Below, piece by piece: positions 43,901 to 51,823 of a stretch of 60,232 nt of DNA. The notes under the pieces were generated by a model. That model was not told the DNA's origin. It did not search any database and was given only the letters and a program-made list of their open reading frames with translations. The translations under genes and the position numbers were made by a program. Positions within the stretch are counted from its first letter, which is position 1, and every line of letters starts with the position of its first letter. This stretch comes from Lachnospiraceae bacterium UBA7188 (GTDB lineage Bacteria; Bacillota; Clostridia; Lachnospirales; Lachnospiraceae): the NCBI GenBank assembly GCA_002490995.1, contig DKVC01000195.1, positions 1 through 60,232 of the forward strand, written 5' to 3'.

Positions 43901-44467
43901 TCGGAACAGATGTACCCCCATGATTCCGGGCAGTGTCTGTTCCTTGGAAAGGCTTTTGTGGAGCTGGAGGATGGCAGAAAGCTTTCCCTTTCCAAGATGC
44001 CGGCAAAACGAACAAATATTGACGAAGGGAAGGACATCGGAAAGGATTATCAGGGAGGACGGGTTTTGAGCGAGGGAGAAGAATATCCCGACGCCATCCC
44101 CGTCAGTGCCATAGACCACAGCAGATCGGGAGTGCTCGAATATGATCTTACGGATATCAGGGCAGTACGGCTTACGGGAGTTATCGGAGTTGACAATTTT
44201 CCCGGGGATGAAGGCCAGAGAAGGAGAACCTACGGCGTAGCGCAGAGAGCGGCTCACGGCAGATTTATCACCGTGATAGAGCCCCATGAGGGAACCGGAA
44301 AGATTGCGTCCGTGGAAGGAATGTCGGAAAACCAGGTGAGGGTCCGGTATCAGGACGGCAGCTGGCAGGAGATTCTGGCAGAAGATATGGACGGAACGCC
44401 GAAGGTGAGCCTGAGTACCTTTGCGGATGGAATCTGTGTGTATGAAAGTACGGATAAAGTGTGGTAG
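40958..44467 (+). CDS. Large heparinase II/III-like lyase, N-terminus truncated
   Basis: About 1169 residues from ATG 40958, which has GGGGAGGG at 40946-40953 by chance of the junction. The frame enters mid-domain (VQVTVTAGFAGGRKLEAAF), so the true N-terminus is lost. An alpha-toroid follows (about 215-540) and a lyase domain with GYAHGHFDRTELLSVM near residue 640. Two low-complexity insertions: an 11-residue Ala/Asp/Glu repeat (three copies, 42602-42700) and a Gly/Pro/Lys-rich stretch (43378-43540). It should cleave uronate polymers by beta-elimination, but activity of the truncated form is doubtful. Confidence 0.75.
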   Translation: MYIWFGLVTGEPDVQVTVTAGFAGGRKLEAAFTLAEPGAHSCDLALADFDIERAKTNIWRELVWLEICPDGGNTKAACGKEADVVSAELLRGSSISIETDVLGKSGDAGETVRYSVTVHNCLGHSQWVKASQAVEGWESMYATVEPERFLLEPYGCCRVEISVQVHDYMPAGAHEKTIVRFLPECGAGGAQEVSFWTLRKMEHPYIYHTREKWAEVAENIRKEEVFKPGFEKLRRDADSWEVPPMVPFGERDYCCDTFQEHYIMSCAYMYSITGEKRYAEKIAAFFRLFTDMETGYPVRKKGCSQSYVQEGHFFQHLALAYDMIYGAGVLSEDEHRRIELCFRIYMEILDRHICCGHISNWTLSELTGAVYCAMVLQDFERMERFLFGPCGSFEQLSHGAFSDGWWYECSVGYNIWVSSMFLHTAHALLPFGINLIHNYFPISYGKEVDSINKGETREIRHGMYNEKWGGIRKSYIRIKDLFDAVIPFLDERGVLFGINDSDEKKIEGVHFGSTFDLAYTYYRDPAYIPIIRGFDMADPVFGHANLLKEAADTEAGADAEAADTEAGTDAEAADTAALANAAESGNAAEKHGSGTKKGRRFPNACSDNIGIAMLRSQTKDRTPGEQIQAVLRYGSHGYAHGHFDRTELLSVMRYGRSFYNPEHLWWGYGHFMYKFYVQNSNTKNMVVVDGKMQIPADAWKVLFYSGEKLQAAGVRTVSRWGYPPFGGMVYREGESLEERCEYNASDLPSYDAAPYGEITEITEPIIQTRVMAVLDDYVVIFDSLQGEREHRYESLMQIKGFQSLKPVQGMPGMQPETAEEKQGMPTDAAGEQSGAGTGYHGKKRTVSPDGHTGKKSEDPRSDEQFITDCFWYGAEGETVASFETIYGKGEDLRGTRSSYNTEGSLHMNVYTAWPLKTRQCLGLAAEDLGQKYPYSLKVWDGENCVESFSANPWLLGARKLDIALQPDSNRLKLEIHPKPLYSEQMYPHDSGQCLFLGKAFVELEDGRKLSLSKMPAKRTNIDEGKDIGKDYQGGRVLSEGEEYPDAIPVSAIDHSRSGVLEYDLTDIRAVRLTGVIGVDNFPGDEGQRRRTYGVAQRAAHGRFITVIEPHEGTGKIASVEGMSENQVRVRYQDGSWQEILAEDMDGTPKVSLSTFADGICVYESTDKVW

Positions 44468-44499
44468 AACCAATTAGAGCCGGTGGCTTCGGGCGGAAG

Positions 44500-44535
44500 A
44501 GCAGTGTGTTTGCTGTACGTGACACACTGCTTTTC
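44500..44535 (+). terminator. Rho-independent terminator after the large lyase
   Basis: AGCAGTGTGT (44500-44509) pairs with ACACACTGCT (44522-44531), followed by TTTTCC. Confidence 0.75.
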
Positions 44536-44616
44536 CTTTGTAAAAGGTTATGTTGGAGAAACCGAAGAAAACTGTGGAAAACTGCATCTTTGGTCTTGAC
44601 TTCCGCGTCCAGAGGT

Positions 44617-44943
44617 GTTAAGGTAGAAAGACAAAATTTCTATCACGGAATGTTCCTGGGCCTTTTAAGGGCAGAGGGAAGCTGGGCCGTAAAATCCAAC
44701 GCCGAGTCCGGAGCCGGCTATTCTGATATTCTTCTTATCATTCCGCCTGAGAAGACCGGCTGTGTCATCGAAGTGAAATACGCGGAGAACGGCGCTTTTG
44801 ACAAAGCGCTGCGTGAGGCGATGGAACAGATTGAGACTCATGAATATACCGGGCTGCTGAGACAGAAAGGCATGGAGACAATCCATAAATATGGCCTGGC
44901 CTGCTACAGGAAAACCTGCCGGGTGGCGTATGAAAAAGAATAG
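44617..44943 (+). pseudogene. AAA-ATPase/PD-(D/E)XK nuclease family protein, C-terminal fragment
   Basis: About 108 residues: VERQNFYHGMFLGLL, GAGYSDILLIIP, TGCVIEVKYAENG and METIHKYGLACYRK. This matches the nuclease end of the large family that has an N-terminal AAA ATPase and a C-terminal PDDEXK_9 domain. The active-site Asp (GYSD) and EVK motif remain, but the whole ATPase part and a start signal are missing. Probably a dead fragment. Confidence 0.75.
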
Positions 44944-44976
44944 AAGCTGGGAGTGCTGTGAGAATTTCTTCCTTTT

Positions 44977-45285
44977 TTACCTGCCGGCCCAGCAGATAAC
45001 GATGATAACCGCTTCCGCGGCAAAGCGGATAATATGGTGACGGATATGGACATTCTTCTGCCGGATGCCGTTTAAAAGCGTGCCGGCAGAAATGCATATC
45101 ATTCCGGCAATCAAAATAATAATAAGGTTTTTACTGTAAAACAAATCCAAAAGCAGGTATGCCAAAGCCGACAGACATCCAATGCCTATGACGGCTGAGG
45201 ACATACTTTTTGACTTTTCCCTGCATATGGCATAGAGCATCAATCCTGCATAGAGTATCACCAGAACACTTCCCAATATTTTCAT
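44977..45285 (-). CDS. Small integral membrane protein
   Basis: 102 residues with three or four hydrophobic helices (SVLVILYAGLMLYAI, VIGIGCLSALAYLLLDLF, LIIILIAGMICISAGTLL, and a last one at the C-terminus). No recognised domain. Its ATG overlaps the XRE gene stop by 4 bases, so it is translated with XRE and DUF2975 genes as one operon. Confidence 0.75.
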   Translation of the reverse strand: MKILGSVLVILYAGLMLYAICREKSKSMSSAVIGIGCLSALAYLLLDLFYSKNLIIILIAGMICISAGTLLNGIRQKNVHIRHHIIRFAAEAVIIVICWAGR

Positions 45286-45503
45286 TCCTGTTCTCCTTCC
45301 TTTCTTTTATATTCCAATATATCTCCCGGCTGGCAGTCCAGAACATCGCAGATTGCCTCCAGGGTTGAAAAACGGATGGCGCTGATTTTCCCCGTTTTCA
45401 TTTTGGACAGATTGACATTGGCCACGCCTACTTTTTCGGATAACTCTTTTAAGGACATTTTCCTGTCCGCCATGACCCTGTCCAATCTCATAATGATTGG
45501 CAT
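45282..45503 (-). CDS. XRE-family regulator (YozG type)
   Basis: 73 residues, single Cro/CI-type HTH: VMADRKMSLKELSEKVGVAN, VNLSKMKTGKISAIRF and ICDVLDCQPGDILEY. This is the short regulator commonly paired with DUF2975 membrane proteins. It lies between the DUF2975 and small membrane protein genes on the same strand and probably represses the operon. Confidence 0.9.
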   Translation of the reverse strand: MPIIMRLDRVMADRKMSLKELSEKVGVANVNLSKMKTGKISAIRFSTLEAICDVLDCQPGDILEYKRKEGEQE

Positions 45504-45512
45504 ATCCTCACC

Positions 45513-46055
45513 TCACAAAGTTTCATCCGATTCCTGCTGCAGATCACAGCCGTAGCTGAAGATCAGGGAAATGCAGTAAATGATCAGCGCCATTACCAAT
45601 CCCGCAATATTGATTTTCCATGCCGGTTCGCCGATGGTATAATAATCCACCAATGCGTCGGAACAGCTTCCCACCATGCTTAAAACGGCAGCTATGATGG
45701 CAATTATCTTGATGCGGACAGTGTTTCGGCGTGTAAACGGCGTACAGTTCATCCGGATGTCCTTGAAAATGGCATGGACGAAGAAAATTGCAAGGGATAT
45801 CAGTACCGTATCCGCAAGCATAAAGACAAACATAATTATAAGGGAACGGGGCGCAATGCTTATGATAGTCCCGTTATTCGCCGTGACGTCAAAGGCGGCG
45901 ATAAAAGAGGATTTCGTCCCTGCTCCTGAAAACAGTAAAATACCGATTGCGGATAGCGCCAATATCATGACGATATTGGATGCGATAAAAGTAAGTTTGA
46001 GTATGAGGCATATTTTCCTGCTTATGCTGCTGATTTTCTGCTGGCTCGGTTTCAT
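45513..46055 (-). CDS. DUF2975-family membrane protein
   Basis: 180 residues, four membrane helices (about 18-40, 72-95, 115-135, 147-168), matching DUF2975 in size and layout; function unknown. ATG 46055 is chosen over 46136 because GGAGGTG lies 6 bases before it. First gene of a three-gene operon with an XRE regulator and a small membrane protein. Confidence 0.85.
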   Translation of the reverse strand: MKPSQQKISSISRKICLILKLTFIASNIVMILALSAIGILLFSGAGTKSSFIAAFDVTANNGTIISIAPRSLIIMFVFMLADTVLISLAIFFVHAIFKDIRMNCTPFTRRNTVRIKIIAIIAAVLSMVGSCSDALVDYYTIGEPAWKINIAGLVMALIIYCISLIFSYGCDLQQESDETL

Positions 46056-46135
46056 TTTGCACCTCCATGTCTTCTTTCTGCTGGCTCGGATCCGAAATTC
46101 TGCGCAGAACAATCCGGAACTTCCACGTTGGGACA

Positions 46136-46190
46136 ATTATAAAGCAAAAATAAATGAAAGTCAATAATAAATTAATGATAAACATTAATT
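46136..46190 (-). promoter_or_regulatory. Promoter and palindrome of the DUF2975-XRE operon
   Basis: On the - strand TTGACT (46164-46159), 17-base spacer, TATAAT (46141-46136). Just upstream lies a perfect inverted repeat AATTAATG-ATAAA-CATTAATT (46170-46190), a candidate site for the XRE protein. Confidence 0.75.
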
Positions 46191-46327
46191 CTTGAACCCA
46201 GTTTTTGAATCCGATTTTGAAACCCAAAACTGACAGATGTATGAAAGGATAACAGAACAAATAAATTCCCGAAAATCTATGTAACGAATCGCTCACATCC
46301 GTCTCCTATATACAGGAGGTGGATATC

Positions 46328-47008
46328 ATGTGTTATCTTCAATTGGAAAATATCTCGAAAATTTATGTATCCGGAAATGAGCCGGTGGCGGCGGTATCCG
46401 ATGTGTCTTTAAGCGTGGAACAGGGAGAGTTCATTGCGGTAACGGGACCGTCCGGCTGCGGCAAGTCAACGCTTCTGCATATGATCGGCGGTCTGAGCCG
46501 GCCTTCGGGCGGCAGCGTCTATGTGGAGGGCGCATCCCTTTACCGGCAGAAAGCAGCGGATCTGGCACTGTACCGGAGGAGGAAAGTGGGGATCGTGTAT
46601 CAGTTTTACAATCTCGTTCCGGAGCTTACCGCAGGGGAAAACCTCATACTGCCTGCTCTGATGGACCGCAGGAGGATCAAAAAAGCATGGGTTGACCGGA
46701 TTCTTGAAATCCTCGGCATGGAAGACAAAAGGGACTGCTATCCGGACCAGCTCTCCGGGGGACAGCAGCAGAAGATTGCCCTGGGACGTGCGCTGGTTAC
46801 CCGGCCGCCCCTTCTGCTGGCGGACGAACCAACGGGGAATCTGGATTCCGCAAAGCGGGATGAGGTGCTGGAGCTTCTGGCGGAATTGAACGCGCGGGAG
46901 GAAATGACCGTCCTTCTGGTCACCCATGACCCCTGTGTTGCCGGAATTGCCAGGCGGAAGATACATATGGCTGACGGAAAAATTGTGAAGGATGAGGAAA
47001 CGCTATGA
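46328..47008 (+). CDS. ABC transporter ATP-binding protein (MacB/BceA type)
   Basis: 226 residues. Walker A GPSGCGKST near residue 40, Q loop YQFYNLVPELT, signature LSGGQQQKIALGRAL, Walker B LLLADEPTGNLD, H loop VTHDP. Powers an FtsX-type permease encoded next, with a 4-base overlap (ATGA). AGGAGGTGG precedes ATG 46328. Such pairs often remove antimicrobial peptides or flip lipids. Confidence 0.94.
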   Translation: MCYLQLENISKIYVSGNEPVAAVSDVSLSVEQGEFIAVTGPSGCGKSTLLHMIGGLSRPSGGSVYVEGASLYRQKAADLALYRRRKVGIVYQFYNLVPELTAGENLILPALMDRRRIKKAWVDRILEILGMEDKRDCYPDQLSGGQQQKIALGRALVTRPPLLLADEPTGNLDSAKRDEVLELLAELNAREEMTVLLVTHDPCVAGIARRKIHMADGKIVKDEETL

Positions 47009-49128
47009 GAAAAGTGGATATATGGCTGGTTTTCCGTTTGATTAGGAAACAAAAGCTGCGCACTGTGACCATTTTCTGCGGAATTCTTTTTTCCTGTATT
47101 CTGCTGATAACCTTCTGCAGCTTCGGGTATGATTTCTGGGAACAGGTGCATCAGGGGGCAGGTGAGGAGGCGGAATTCGATTTCACACAGAATGTATTAA
47201 TCCTGCTGATAACGGTTCTTTTGCTGCTGATTCTTTTATGCGCGGCAATCCTGCTCCATAATCTGTTTTCCTTAACTTTTCCCAGGCGTTGGCAGAGCCT
47301 TACGCGCCTGCTTTCCCTTGGAGCGGAGCCCGGCAGCCTGGTGGGCATGGGGGTTGTGGAAACGGTGCTGCTCTATGCCGCTGCCGCCCCGGCAGGAACG
47401 GCTCTCTCCCTGGCGGCGGTTCATTGGGTGGGGACTCAGTGTCACATACCGGCATGGATGACGGCTGTGATTCTGGCAGGGATTTTTCTATTCTCCTGTG
47501 CCTGCAATCTAAGGCCCCTGCTGTCCGTCCTGCGCCAGCCGGAAATACGGTGCATACAGGGCAGAGTTCGCCTACACATGGCTTCCCGAGCTATATCTGA
47601 TATGCCTTCGGAAATACGGTGCATACAGGGCAGGGTTCACCTGCACATGGCTTCTCATGCTATATCCGATATGCCTTCGGAAATACGGTGCATACAGGGC
47701 AGGGTTCACCTGCACATGGCTTCTCGTGTTATATCCGATATGCCTTCGGAAATTAAGCGCACACAGAGCAGGGTTTATCGGCGACGAAAGCAATGCTCCT
47801 TTAACTATATCGGTCAGGAACACAGGGGAAGAATATTCGGAAGGCGGAATAGAAGGAGCGGGGGACAGACGGTAAGAAGCTTTTCCCGTTTTCTGTCCGC
47901 CAGGTACCGCCAGGCCGGCAGGGGACATTATTTCAGAACCACCGTGACCATGCTGGCCGCCATTCTGCTCTATGTTCCGGCCGGCTATCTGATTGACACC
48001 AATATTGCCGTGCAGCGTTCCGGCCTGTATGAGAAATTCGGAATTCGGTACAGCTGCTATCCAAGGGATAAAGCCCGGCTGGAGGATGCGCTGGAGGAAT
48101 ACCGCAGGCTGGCTGCTTACTGTAAAAGGGGCGATTCCATTGGGTATGCCGTCCTCGATACCACAGCCTGCGTACACACGGACGAAATCAGCGGCGAACT
48201 CCGAAGCGAACTGAAGAAGGCCGGGTGGCGTGAGAGCCCGTTTTTGTATGTGGACAGCGTCGTCTTTTTCCTGGAGGACGAAGTGTATGCTGCGTACACG
48301 GAGGAACGAAGCGTTTTGGTCAACCGATATACCAACCGGAGCAGCTGGACGGAGGAGGTGGATCTGCTTTTTGCCGGGACACCGCTGCTGAAGGAGGGAG
48401 CGGACTTGGGCGGGGTGGAGGTTTATACCTCATTTACGGATGATGGGGAGGCGGATCCTGCAGGCGGCATTGTTCCCCGTGCACTGATAGACGAAATTCC
48501 GGAAGGCCTGGATGACACAGGCAGACTGGCGCTGATCATGCCCCTCAGCCGTCTGGAGGAGTTTTGTTCTGCAGGGATTGACTATGACAGGCTTCAGGTG
48601 CAGGGAAGGTTTGCGGACAGCGATGAGGAGCAGTTTAATCGTCTGGAGCGCTGTCTGGGAGAAAATCCGGTGGGCAGGCTTGTCTACACGCGGCAGGTGC
48701 TTCGGGAATGGTATTCCTCAATGGAGGGGATTCACCGTGCCATGAACGCCGTCTGTGCCACGCTTTTTTCCATCGCTGTGCTGAATGTGTTCGGCATGAT
48801 GATTTTTCAGTACATGGAACGAAAAAGGGGGCTGGCAATCCTGTGGTCTCTCGGGCAAAGCCCCGGCGGACTTTTCAGGCTCTTGCTCCTGGAGAGAATG
48901 CACCATTTCCTGACAGCCATGCTGGTGGGCATTCCGTTATCGCTGATTCTGTGCTATTCTATTTACGGAATTTTCCGCAGGGTATGGCAGATCCCTTTTG
49001 CCCTTCCCCTGCGTCAGATTGCCCTGATTGGAGCGGCTGTGCTGATTGTTATGGGACTGACTGCAGCAGTCAACGGATATCTGATAAAACGCCAGGATTT
49101 TCTGGCAAATATAAAGGAGATCACATAG
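47005..49128 (+). CDS. FtsX-like ABC permease with a 23-residue tandem repeat
   Basis: 707 residues. Membrane helices near 15-40, 70-95, 110-140 and 147-170; a large extracytoplasmic domain about 330-560; three more helices at the end (VCATLFSIAVLNVFGMMIF, MLVGIPLSLILCYSIYGIF, IALIGAAVLIVMGLTAAV). After SVLRQP, where relatives continue straight into a short linker, a unit beginning EIRCIQGRV and ending ISDMPS is repeated three times (69 bases each, 47542-47748) plus a partial fourth. The repeat lies in a probable cytoplasmic linker. Operon with the ATPase and an ECF sigma factor. Confidence 0.88.
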   Translation: MRKVDIWLVFRLIRKQKLRTVTIFCGILFSCILLITFCSFGYDFWEQVHQGAGEEAEFDFTQNVLILLITVLLLLILLCAAILLHNLFSLTFPRRWQSLTRLLSLGAEPGSLVGMGVVETVLLYAAAAPAGTALSLAAVHWVGTQCHIPAWMTAVILAGIFLFSCACNLRPLLSVLRQPEIRCIQGRVRLHMASRAISDMPSEIRCIQGRVHLHMASHAISDMPSEIRCIQGRVHLHMASRVISDMPSEIKRTQSRVYRRRKQCSFNYIGQEHRGRIFGRRNRRSGGQTVRSFSRFLSARYRQAGRGHYFRTTVTMLAAILLYVPAGYLIDTNIAVQRSGLYEKFGIRYSCYPRDKARLEDALEEYRRLAAYCKRGDSIGYAVLDTTACVHTDEISGELRSELKKAGWRESPFLYVDSVVFFLEDEVYAAYTEERSVLVNRYTNRSSWTEEVDLLFAGTPLLKEGADLGGVEVYTSFTDDGEADPAGGIVPRALIDEIPEGLDDTGRLALIMPLSRLEEFCSAGIDYDRLQVQGRFADSDEEQFNRLERCLGENPVGRLVYTRQVLREWYSSMEGIHRAMNAVCATLFSIAVLNVFGMMIFQYMERKRGLAILWSLGQSPGGLFRLLLLERMHHFLTAMLVGIPLSLILCYSIYGIFRRVWQIPFALPLRQIALIGAAVLIVMGLTAAVNGYLIKRQDFLANIKEIT

Positions 49129-49146
49129 AGGGGAAGGAGGCATGGG

Positions 49147-49677
49147 GTGGAAACATTTGAACAAATATACGAGTATTATTTCAGGGATGTCTATAAATAT
49201 GTATTTTCTCTGTGCCGCAGCCATGAGGAGGCGGAGGAGGTTACCCAGGAAACCTTTTTCCAGGCTATGAAATCCATGTCCTCCTTCCGCGGGGAATGCA
49301 GGATGTTTGTCTGGCTCTGCCAGATTGCCAGGCATGTCTATTTCGCCCGTCTGCGGAAGGGAAAAAGGCAGTCTGCCCGGGATGTGGAGGAGGTGCTGGA
49401 GGAAGGCTCCATCCGGTCCGGGGGTTCTCTGGAACAGCGGCTTCTGGACGAGGCGGAGGCCATGGAGATTCACCGGTATCTGCACTGTCTGCCTGAGCCC
49501 TACAAAGAGGTATTCATGCTGCGTGTTTTCGGTGAGCTGAGTTTCAAAAAGATAGGACAGATTTTCGGTAAAACGGAGAACTGGGCCAGGGTTACGTATC
49601 ACCGGGGGAAACTTAAAATCATTCAGGAAACGGAAAAATCTAAAACGGAGGGGCATAATGGAAAAAATAACATGTGA
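49147..49677 (+). CDS. ECF RNA polymerase sigma factor
   Basis: 176 residues. Region 2 at about 5-70 (YYFRDVYKYVFSLCRSHEEA, EVTQETFFQAMKSM), region 4 at about 110-165 (LPEPYKEVFMLRVFGELSFK, KIGQIFGKTENWARVTYHRG). Start GTG 49147 follows AGGAGG by 6 bases. It overlaps the anti-sigma gene by 20 bases, and lies 18 bases after the permease, so the sigma factor may control the ABC genes in response to envelope stress. Confidence 0.93.
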   Translation: METFEQIYEYYFRDVYKYVFSLCRSHEEAEEVTQETFFQAMKSMSSFRGECRMFVWLCQIARHVYFARLRKGKRQSARDVEEVLEEGSIRSGGSLEQRLLDEAEAMEIHRYLHCLPEPYKEVFMLRVFGELSFKKIGQIFGKTENWARVTYHRGKLKIIQETEKSKTEGHNGKNNM

Positions 49678-50293
49678 AGTCATCTCGGATCTGCTTCCGC
49701 TGTACTGCGACGGGGTCTGTTCCCAGGACAGCCGCAGACTGGTGCAGGAGCATTTGGAGGACTGTCCCGGCTGCCGTGAGTTGCTGAGGCAGATGAAAGA
49801 GGAATGCCTTCTTCCCGACGGGGAGGAGAGGAAAAAGGAGGCTGCCGTGAAAGAACTGGCGTCCGTGTGGAAAAAGACGGTGAAAAGATATTTTATGCGG
49901 GGGGTGCTGATTACATTGTGTGCCTGTGCCCTTCTGGGCGGCGGCTTCTGGCTGCTGACCCGGCTTTGGCAGGTTATGGTTCCAGCAGAAAAGATGGAAT
50001 TCTCCGTGGAGGCGGTGACGGAACAGTCCGTCGAAATTTCATTGCAGGTGTTGGACGGCAAAAAGGTCTTAAGCCAGTCCCAACGGATTACAGAGGATGG
50101 AAAATATTATATTCTCATGAAACGGGGAGTCATAGCCACTGAGAACGGCGCCGGGGAAAACTGGGAAAGCACGGTGTCCATCTCCCGGACCGGCACCCTG
50201 GAATCGGGGGAGAAGATTCCCATAAGGGAGATTTATTACGGTACGGAGGGTAACTGCATCCTGATCTGGAAGGCGGACGACCAGCAGCACTGA
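49658..50293 (+). CDS. Zinc-finger anti-sigma factor
   Basis: 211 residues. N-terminal zf-HC2 domain (CEVISDLLPLYCDGV then HLEDCPGC near residue 32-39), one membrane helix at about 82-105, and an extracytoplasmic domain. The cytoplasmic zinc finger would hold the ECF sigma factor until a signal outside triggers release. GGAGG lies before ATG 49658, inside the sigma gene. Confidence 0.9.
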   Translation: MEKITCEVISDLLPLYCDGVCSQDSRRLVQEHLEDCPGCRELLRQMKEECLLPDGEERKKEAAVKELASVWKKTVKRYFMRGVLITLCACALLGGGFWLLTRLWQVMVPAEKMEFSVEAVTEQSVEISLQVLDGKKVLSQSQRITEDGKYYILMKRGVIATENGAGENWESTVSISRTGTLESGEKIPIREIYYGTEGNCILIWKADDQQH

Positions 50294-50299
50294 CAACTC

Positions 50300-50322
50300 A
50301 GCGGAATACCGCTTTTCTTTTT
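50300..50322 (+). terminator. Short terminator after the anti-sigma gene
   Basis: AGCGG-AATA-CCGCT (50300-50313) followed by TTTCTTTTT. Confidence 0.6.
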
Positions 50323-50365
50323 CCTTTTGCGGGAATTTTGTAGGAATTTCGTTTGAGGATAGAGG

Positions 50366-50462
50366 TTGTGCCGGGATGTATGTGATGATATAATAGGTTA
50401 TGGAAAGATGTTATTTGTAGTGCATGCTGAGTATACGATAACTATCAGGAGGGATGGATAGT
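50366..50462 (+). promoter_or_regulatory. Promoter and palindrome of the antitoxin/PIN operon
   Basis: TTGTGC (50366-50371), 17-base spacer, TATAAT (50389-50394). ACTATC (50441-50446) and GATAGT (50457-50462) flank the ribosome binding site AGGAGGG, so it sits in the loop of a possible hairpin or within an operator palindrome. Confidence 0.65.
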
Positions 50463-50464
50463 AT

Positions 50465-50707
50465 ATGACATTGGTAAAGGAAAGAGCGATTGAGATGATT
50501 CAGCGTATGCCGGAAGACGATATGTTGTATGTGATTAATATTCTGCAGAACCTGGAGGCAATGACTATTAATAAAGAAAAAGACCGGCTGAGAGCGAGAC
50601 AGGCGCTTATGAATATTCTGAATATGGAGAAAAAATTGCCGGATAATTTTGACATGAAAAAAGAGCTTCAGGAAGCGAGAGAAGAAAAATATGATAATTT
50701 TGGTTGA
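50465..50707 (+). CDS. Putative antitoxin of a PIN-toxin pair
   Basis: 80 residues, largely helical and charged (VKERAIEMIQRMPEDDMLYV, then NLEAMTINKEKDRLRARQAL), ending EAREEKYDNFG. Size, position and 17-base overlap with a PIN-domain gene suggest an antitoxin whose C-terminus wraps the toxin. GGAGGG lies before ATG 50465. No DNA-binding motif is certain. Confidence 0.7.
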   Translation: MTLVKERAIEMIQRMPEDDMLYVINILQNLEAMTINKEKDRLRARQALMNILNMEKKLPDNFDMKKELQEAREEKYDNFG

Positions 50708-51002
50708 TACAAATATTGATAGCATCCCTAATCTGTTTTATATTTTAAGAAAAGCATACTCCCAGAAAGAGCGGCGGACATTTATAAAAAATCTGTGTGA
50801 TATTTTTCGGATTTCAGACTTAAACGTAGAGAAAATTATAGCGGCTGCCGAAAATGAAGACTTTTCAGATTTTAAGGATTGCCTGCAGGAAGAATGTGCG
50901 GTAGAGGTAATGGCAGACTATATTGTGACAAGGAATCCAGATGATTATAAGGCATCGAGAATCAAGATAATTGAGCCTGGGGAGTTCGTAAAATTACTGT
51001 AG
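50691..51002 (+). pseudogene. PIN-domain (VapC-like) toxin with internal deletion
   Basis: 103 residues. The first strand MIILVDTNI with the metal Asp is joined directly to SIPNLFYILRKAYS, whereas intact relatives have about 35 more residues between DTN and this point. The rest is normal: FKDCLQEECAVEVMADYIVT with the C-terminal acidic residues and TRNPDDY. The deletion is in frame and removes the part that normally carries a second acidic metal ligand, so RNase activity is unlikely. Confidence 0.7.
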
Positions 51003-51090
51003 GTGTTTCCAATTTATATTTTTCTGGTGAAAGCGTGGGGATTTGGAAAGTGGCGGGTGGGGAGAGATAGAATCGGGGAGATGAGATATT

Positions 51091-51459
51091 ATGCGGATAC
51101 AAAAAATTCCTTACGATTTTTCGGTGTGCAAAGCGGCAGATTATTCGCTGGTAGATTTGTCTGCGGAATATTGCTTTACCGGCAGGACAGAGGAGGAGAA
51201 TTCTCTGGTGTGCATTACAGGCAACGTGCCGCCTAATGTGACCCATAGAGAGGACGGGTGGAAAGCGTTCCGGGTCGCGGGGACTTTAGATTTTTCCCTG
51301 ATTGGCATCCTGTCGGAAATCTGCAGGATTTTAGCGGAAAACAGAATCAGCGTATTTGTGATTTCGACTTTTGACACGGACTATATCCTGACGAAAAAAG
51401 AGAATTACCAGAGGGCACTTGCTCTTCTGGAGACTGCCGGGTATGAGATTGTGGGTTGA
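51091..51459 (+). CDS. ACT-domain protein (CASTOR-type)
   Basis: 122 residues. The second half, WKAFRVAGTLDFSLIGILSE then ENRISVFVISTFDTDYILTK, is an ACT/CASTOR fold that binds amino acids in regulators. Small single-domain members are common in Firmicutes and have unknown ligands. Followed by a strong terminator at 51611. Confidence 0.82.
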   Translation: MRIQKIPYDFSVCKAADYSLVDLSAEYCFTGRTEEENSLVCITGNVPPNVTHREDGWKAFRVAGTLDFSLIGILSEICRILAENRISVFVISTFDTDYILTKKENYQRALALLETAGYEIVG

Positions 51460-51610
51460 TGTATTCCGGAATCCGGACGAATGCTGGCATGTCAGCTTTT
51501 GTATGTGGGATACTGTTTGCAGTGATGCTGAAAAGGAGCAGGACTCTATGGAACCCTATCCTGGCTCATTTTTGTTACGATTGGATGCTGGAAGTGTTCT
51601 TATAAAAAGG

Positions 51611-51650
51611 TTCCCGGAATCGCTGCCTTTTATTCGATTCCGGGAATTTT
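51611..51650 (+). terminator. Rho-independent terminator
   Basis: TTCCCGGAATCG (51611-51622) pairs perfectly with CGATTCCGGGAA (51635-51646), followed by TTTT. The surrounding 51460-51823 has no other credible gene. Confidence 0.85.
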
Positions 51651-51823
51651 GTCTGCTGAATATTTTCGGTTACCCTCTGACAGAAAAGCTGAAATTATAG
51701 GCTGAAATGGCATGACTCTACTGCCATTCTACCCCTGAAATATGGCACTCTCCTGTGATTCGGTTGCGTGATGAGGGGCATGGAGCGAAAATAGGCTTAA
51801 GATTACAACAGGAGGAAAATCAG

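Noticed and set aside
47542..47760. Regular repeats resembling a CRISPR array
   Set aside because: Copies abut without spacers, have a 69-base period and stay in frame within a permease gene.
51460..51700. Frame of 93 codons after the ACT gene
   Set aside because: It runs through a strong terminator hairpin and has no recognisable domain.
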